In this document: in pieces, positions 58,511-64,000 of the stretch
Layout of the letters: each line of letters opens with the position of its first letter
Numbering within the stretch: position 1 is the stretch's first letter
Source of the DNA: Zychaea mexicana
Taxonomy: Eukaryota; Mucoromycota; Mucoromycetes; Mucorales; Lichtheimiaceae
Reading direction: 5' to 3'
DNA length: 64,000 nucleotides
Assembly: GCF_025766255.1 (NCBI RefSeq)
Contig: NW_026516691.1
Location: 62,001 to 126,000 of the forward strand
The notes under the pieces: generated by a model
Told to the model about the DNA's origin: nothing
The model's database searches: none
What the model saw: the letters and a program-made list of their open reading frames with translations, nothing else
Made by a program: the position numbers and the translations under genes

Positions 58511-59879
58511 GATGAGTGGCTTAAGGGGGCTCATAGGACAGTAAATGGCAATTACTAGTGATGAGAAAGTGGATATCACGGCAAATGGTGTCATGGATGA
58601 ATGGTACTTGGTCAAATACATAGCGCCAGTGAGCAGACCATAAGCCATGTAAAATGCATGCAATAATGGCATGGCTGCTCACGGGGGAAGGGTTATATGG
58701 AAGGCGAGAGAGAAAATAGCATGGTGAACTTGTGAAGATGTAGGCGAAAAACGGACCATATAATGGACCAAATGGCCCACTTGCTAGGACAGGCATATAG
58801 GAATTGGGTGATAATGCTGAGAGTAATAGGGCAGAATATAAGATTGTTGAATGTGACGCGGCATGAAATGTTTTGATGAAGAGCACGATACCAAACTTTG
58901 CGGACGGTGTGAGATATGGGTTCCAACCAAAACCGCTTCCAATGTCGCGACTCGAGAGGCTCACTAAGGAAGAAGTATTGGGATTAGTGAGAATGGATGG
59001 AGTTACTGCTTTACGAAAAACACGAGAAGAAAGTGAGTGAAGAGAAGAAGGGAGACAAAAAAAGCTATTGAGTACAGTGGCAATGGATGAAAGGGAAGGG
59101 GGATCTATGTACTAGGGAAGTTGACAGAATCGAGCGAGAAAGGAATAATATGAAAGGAGGTGCGATTCAATGAGTTGGAAACACTGAATAATAACGGTTG
59201 GGGAAAAGATGATTAGGTTTGCAAGTGAGAATCCGGCGCTAGGAGAGCAGATGTGAAATGCATCCGCCACGTTTGGCCAAGCGACCCAGGATCGGTGGCG
59301 GAGTAGAAGAAGTATAAAAAACAATACTATGATATCTAAGGGGAAGGATACAAGTAAGTCAAGCGAGGGGCGATATAAAGTGGGATCCTTTAGGGCATGC
59401 GTCCAACGCACGAAACAGTAGACCCCATGGAAAGTTGAAACAGAAAAGGAGGAAGGACGCAAGGAAGGAAAGAAAAGACAAAGTAGGCGATCATGCGGGT
59501 TACATAATGAATTAAGAATAGAGAGAAGCCAAGGGTGTGCAAATGAGAGATATTTGTGTGCGATTGATTAAAAAGAGGCAAGAGCCGTCGAAACTGTAAG
59601 CTGAGCTGCTGGACAGAGGGTGGTGTGAAGTAGAAAAGTGTCATACGAAATCTTGGGAAACATACTATGATTAATAAATACATAGCAGACAGAGCGTAGT
59701 GAAGTGAAAAAAGATTTTGGGAACGGGATTAAGCGTAGAACATGCCACAAAGAAGAAAGGAGCAGAACATTTAAGCACAGTGGCTCTACCGCGTTTTGAG
59801 AGATTTCGTTGCGAATGAATGGCGCATCCAGCCTTGATTTTTGCAAGTATGTATTTCATAAGTATATACAAACTACAAT
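58511..59879 (-). mobile_element. Second LINE remnant (RT C-terminal part)
   Basis: Minus-strand broken frames read RGRATVLKCSAPFFF/LSSLWHVLRLIPFPKSFF/FINHSMFPKIS at ~59650-59850. These parallel SVRGRATIINVLVLSKLWHV, CPAPQSFFS and KRMFPKI of the LINE at 51.1-51.3 kb. A later piece reads RKVWYRALHQNISCRV and FLYACPSKWAIWS (58.75-58.90 kb), parallel to its Cys/His C-terminus. Only the 3' third of a related but clearly diverged element is present, with many lesions. Confidence 0.65.
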
Positions 59880-60575
59880 GCTTGGACTTTCCATTATACC
59901 TTATCACATCACAACATGTATATTTTATTCCCCATCTTTATACGTATAAATTCTATGTACTGTAATAACACTGTAAAATCGTGTCTTAATGCATAAATAT
60001 ACAGTACTCTTTTAACATATGTACTTTCGTGAGCGTAATAGCCTAACAGACTCCAAACAATTCAGCTTAAAAATTTACAATAATGTACAGCTGGTGGCAG
60101 CTGAGCTACATACTATAGTAGGTGTCTGTGCGTATAATAGGATTGTCTATATAGAGTTGTTGCTTAGTTACATACCAATAGGAATCTCTTGAGAACGTAG
60201 TCTTTCGGTTGTTTGCTACCAGTAAGCGAATGGTTGACGACAGCAGGCATCTTTATATACAATTGCATCATCGTTAAACTTAAAAAAAAAGATGCTCATA
60301 CATTTTGTATACTGTGTCGCATCCTCAAACAAAAGTAAAAGAGTCCTTCCACTGGCTACTACAACTTTGATGGAATCTCTACTGCAGTACGGTAAATTAT
60401 TAAAGCCGCAACAGCTCCCAAGAAAGGCAAATAAACGTTAGGTGTATTTTAATTGGTTGGTTACTTTCAATAATCAATTGAAACAAAAACAGGACAATAA
60501 GCATTTGCGTTTTTTACATTACACACAAAAGAATCAAACGACAAAGAGGGATTTTACTAGTAATGTAGTATATTT
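59880..60575. repeat. Duplicated flank, right copy
   Basis: Direct-orientation match to 32759-33475, with small indels. It lies immediately 3' of the CHCHD2-like gene (convergent end). Confidence 0.75.
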
Positions 60576-60699
60576 TTAAAACTTTTTTTTACATGTAAAT
60601 GTTGGATGTGTGCAGTTATCATGATATATATTTAATGAATGGTGTGTCAAATAGGTGCTTTGTATGTGCGTTGTGGTAGGGATTGTTAGCGGTAGTTAT

Positions 60700-61338
60700 T
60701 TAGTATTGAGAGGCCATTTGCTGACAAGACTTGAGGGCATCCAAGTACCACTGACAGGCGGTAATATCGTTGTTGCTGCTTTCCAAGCACTTGGTGAAAG
60801 CCTTGGCATCAGCTTCGCAAGCAACACCACCGGGCTGCTGTTGGAAGGCCTGGGGTTGCTGGTAGGGTTGCTGGTATTGCTGCTGCTGGTATTGAGGAGC
60901 AGCTTGGGGCTGTTCAGCAGGCTTGTCGTCAGAACCGCCAAAGATGCTGGAGACACCGTTGGCGAGGCTGTGACCGACGGCAGAACCGACGGCAACACCG
61001 GCAGCAGTGGTGGCCATTTGAGCAAACATACCGGGCTGTTGGGGTTGAGCAACAGCAGGGGTGCTAGGAGTAGGTGCGGGCGTCATGGCATGTTGCTGCT
61101 GGGGAGGAGCATGGTGTTGCTGAGGAGGAGGAGCACGGTGCTGCTGTGGTGGTGGAGGAGCTTGACGAGTAGGCATGGTGTGTGCCTGACGGGTCTGCTG
61201 GGCAGGTGCGGAACGTCTAGACTGTTGAACACACAATGAAATAAAAGACGAGCTTTGTCAGCATTCACAATTTCGAAGAGACAACTTATGTGGGATCCAT
61301 GACTTTTTTTGAATTTTAGATCCTACCTGGCGAGGCAT
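60700..61338 (-). CDS. MIX17: CHCH-domain mitochondrial protein, CHCHD2/Mix17 type
   Basis: Two exons: complement(61338..61327, 61221..60700), 177 aa. The first exon encodes only MPRQ, with a GTAGGA donor and CAACAG acceptor. The N-terminus is basic (RQSRRSAPAQQTR), as in mitochondrial targeting. It is followed by a Pro/Gln/His-rich region, a hydrophobic Gly/Ala segment (FAQMATTAAGVAVGSAVGHSL, residues ~72-92) and another Gln-rich stretch. The C-terminal twin CX9C motif is CEADAKAFTKC ... CQWYLDALKSC. This is the CHCHD2/CHCHD10/Mix17 family of the intermembrane space, imported and oxidised through Mia40. Length is normal. A role in respiration and cristae maintenance is family knowledge and not shown by the sequence. 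Confidence 0.93.
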
Positions 61339-62796
61339 TGTTCAAAGAATCAGAAAGAAATACGTGGAATATCAGCTCAACGAATTGTTTATTTTTATTT
61401 ATACTGGAAAAAAGTCCGACGACAAAGCTTTTGTGGAGACGACTATTACTCGCTCTTCACTTCCGGCCCGGTCCAATAGAGTGAGTCAAAGCAGATACGG
61501 TTCGTCCCAGGAACGGCGGGAGAATGGATTAGCCAATCACTAGAACGCACCGTTCGCATGCTCTCGTCCTTCGGTTCTCATGTATACGCGTAGTACGTAG
61601 CATGTCTATTCGTGCTATTTTGGACAACATTTTATAACTGGCAAGAGCAACAACGCGTTTATTAGTGCCATACATGTAAGTCCATCTTAGGGTCATCCAC
61701 CATATTTTTTCATCTATCCCGGTAAATGGCTTTGTGTGTGTAACACTTACTCCAGCTGGGTAATGGAAAGTCACTACCACAAAGCATGATGGGTTCAACC
61801 CCATGTATGTTTTATTTCATGATACCATCATTCTCTGTGTACATCCAGGCACTGTCTGTATATATCGCGTAACGTAATAATGATTATCATTGCAATGATT
61901 CCAAGCGAACATGATTCATGGCTGCATGTGAGGATGCAGTAATGCCAAAGCTCATTTCACCAAGCCTTTGAAGAGTGCTGTGCCTGTTTTATTAAACTTA
62001 GAATAATGCTTTTATTCACAGGTTGGGAGTATGAGTTTAGTTGTTAAAACGTTGAAAGAAGTAATAGCATTAAATGGAAACTAACACACGGTCGAAACAA
62101 TAGCGACTCCAATTAGCAGTGTTCTTATATTTTGAGCATAAGATACAGCAACTTCAAATCCTGGATGAAAACTCATTCTGATATGCATCAACATGCGCCA
62201 CTGTTTTTGTATACTCTATGAGGATGCCCCAGCATAGTGGACCTTTTTTTCCCCATTTCAGCACCGGTAAGAGACACAAGAGGTCTAAGAAGCACACAGA
62301 GAAAGAAGAGAAAAGGCTATAGTGTAGACCCTAGCCTAATTTCCATGTAACCGGCTACTGTGTGTAACTGTGACTAAGGCTGATATGAAAGTGCAAGAAC
62401 AGCGATTCTTTGAATATCACCATTTATGGACACATCAACATATGCGTGATGCATGTGTGGTCATACAAGCAATAATTTCAAGTTGTCCACTTAACGACAA
62501 CAATCATTTTAACTCTTCTCCTTAGTGTGGAAAATTTAAACATCACGCAAGATGGCACCATAGAATGATTAGCACACATCAAATATACAGTCAAAGTGCT
62601 AACAACACCTGCATGTGCTAAAATAATTTCCGCGTGAAATTATTCTTGAACCGGACGAGCGGATCAATCTGCCACAAGAGAGATCCGATCAAGAGTGATG
62701 CAACACTCACGACAACCAATCCCACAAACTCCTCCTAGTATTTCACTCAGCTCTCTTTCATACTCTTTTTCAGCTCTGCTTTCTCTTCTATCTATT
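61339..62796. other. Divergent intergenic region
   Basis: Between two divergent nuclear-encoded mitochondrial genes. No ORF with recognisable content. The ~100 bp before 62797 are pyrimidine-rich 5' UTR-like sequence. Confidence 0.5.
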
Positions 62797-64000
62797 ATGC
62801 GTCCGTTCCTAAACCACCTGAGTAGACGACAACCTCTGCGAACGCCCATAAGTTGCTATCACCAGCACCACCATCGACGACGCCTGTTTGCCTCGTGTCA
62901 TTCACTGCTAAATAAGAATGACAGTAATATCAGCACAAACAGTGGCGAGACCCCAATACCACGCGCCGCGTCACTCGACTCGATAAAGTCAAACGCACCC
63001 TACCATTTCTACCAGACCAAGATTCTCGAAGAATATGTACGCCGGCCTGCCAATGCAAGTACTTTAAGGCAGTATATTTTCTACGGACGACAAATGACAA
63101 GCGATCGACTCATCACTGCGGCCAATTGGGTCCGGAACGAATTATTGACACGACTGGCACATCGTATACGGGATTTCCAACAATTGCCCTTCTTTGTGGG
63201 TATGAACCCGCATATCGAGTTTGTATACCGACTATACTGGGGAGCATTTGAAAAACTACGAAAACAACCGGCTATCAAAACATTGGACGATAACGAGGAC
63301 TTTTGCAAATGTTTGGAGGACTTGTTGGATGATGGCCAGTTGGTGGTGCCAAAACTCGCATTGGGCATAACAGAATGTGCACGGCATTATTCTGGCTCAC
63401 AAGATCTCGACCGGTTCATGAATCGAATGCTGCGGTCAAGGATATCGCGACGGATGTTGGCTGAACAGCATCTGGCGCTGACAGAGGCGCATGAGCACGG
63501 TTGGGATATGATGGGCGAGGGCGCCGATGGCTACGTGGGTATTATCTTTGTTCGATGCTCGGCAAGTGATCTGGTGTCACAGGCAACACGGTTGGTACGG
63601 CGCCATGCAGAAACGATCTATGCCAAGCCAGAAAACTCTAGTCGGACTCCACCGGCCATTCGAGTCAACATCCATCAGGACACCCAACAAGGCTTGCAAC
63701 AAGTAGAGGATTCAAAAAAGATTGTCTTTGCCTATGTAAGTTCACGGATATTACCGAGTAGAGTGAGAGTGTGTGCGTATTTGCATGTAATTATCATTGT
63801 TCTGTTTCCGTTACCAAGTGATTAATTGTATCTTCTTATTGACAGGTTCCAGAACATTTAGAGTATATTTTATTTGAATTGCTAAGCAACGCGGTTCGAT
63901 TTACCATGGCAGCATGGGAAAAACAACCAGAAAACCCTTATCCACCCGTCCAGCTTACTGTGAGTGCAAACGAAACAGATGTCTACTTTCGCGTAACAGA
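62797..64000 (+). CDS. Mitochondrial pyruvate/branched-chain ketoacid dehydrogenase kinase (partial, 3' end outside window)
   Basis: Exon 1 is 62797-63735 and exon 2 starts at 63846 (donor GTAAGT, acceptor GACAG, phase 0). The start ATG 62797 gives MRPFLNHLSRRQPLR, an Arg-rich mitochondrial presequence. A more upstream in-frame ATG (62698) would add a CT-rich-encoded Ser/Leu stretch that looks like UTR. Residues ~70-240 are the helical BCKD-kinase N-domain (FYGRQMTSDRLITAANW, LDRFMNRMLRSRISRRMLAEQHLAL with the His equivalent). The GHKL ATPase domain begins with VPEHLEYILFELLSNAVRFTM, where the N-box Glu and Asn are present. These enzymes phosphorylate and inhibit the E1-alpha subunit. PDH versus BCKDH specificity cannot be decided here. 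Confidence 0.9.

Noticed and set aside
61700..61800. Possible tRNA (GGGTTCAACCCC T-arm-like)
   Set aside because: No acceptor stem, D-arm or anticodon arm can be folded around it.
62695..62796. Longer N-terminus for the kinase
   Set aside because: The extension is encoded by CT-rich UTR-like sequence, whereas the ATG at 62797 begins a typical mitochondrial presequence; not fully excluded.

Overview
The window is nuclear DNA of a filamentous fungus, most likely an early-diverging one (Mucoromycota, Mucorales-like). The evidence is small phase-consistent introns with GTAAGT/GTATGT donors and TAG/CAG acceptors, fungal housekeeping genes (mitochondrial uL6m, CHCHD2/Mix17, a mitochondrial dehydrogenase kinase, an RGS-DEP regulator, a Dal5-type permease), and a LINE with CCHC-knuckle ORF1. 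The taxon is inferred from gene content and not proven.

Layout. 1-2734 (-): 5' part of an ankyrin-repeat protein resembling Hos4/Set3C. 4187-4894 (+): mitochondrial ribosomal protein uL6m. 4.9-9.5 kb: gene-poor. 9518-11985 (+): RGS protein in 4 exons. 12546-18635 (-): a 1538-aa membrane-anchored ARM/SPRY protein in 18 exons. 19.2-28.6 kb: direct tandem duplication of a 10-exon MFS permease. The upstream copy is broken by two single-base changes and the downstream copy is open. Between them lie a decayed Pif1-helicase/endonuclease (Helentron-like) remnant and a MITE-like inverted repeat. 29.1-30.0 kb: a row of similar exon-intron units. 31707-32639 (+): an orphan seven-TM protein.

33.5-60.6 kb is a mobile-element graveyard. 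Two copies of one minus-strand gene (C2H2 N-terminus, PD-(D/E)XK-like C-terminus) lie in direct repeat. Copy A spans 33.8-46.5 kb and copy B 52.6-58.1 kb. Both are split by very AT-rich insertions. One insertion, a DDE transposase with a chromodomain, is shared. Copy A also carries a 3.7-kb foldback element with long inverted arms and a 22-bp minisatellite (36698-40405), plus a decayed mitochondrial-type linear plasmid (40.4-45.9 kb) with convergent B-family DNA polymerase and phage-type RNA polymerase genes. Copy B carries an AT-rich island with an intact 184-aa zinc-motif ORF. A ~6.1-kb degenerate LINE (46508-52602), flanked by the 7-bp repeat AAATGTT, sits at the A/B junction. A second LINE remnant and a 0.7-kb duplicated flank close the region.

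Unique genes resume at 60.7 kb: CHCHD2/Mix17 (-), then a mitochondrial PDH/BCKDH-type kinase (+) that runs off the window end. No rRNA, tRNA or CRISPR array was recognised. Intact genes have ordinary composition. The AT-rich islands have clearly different codon use and carry recurrent in-frame TAA at positions where Gln is expected.
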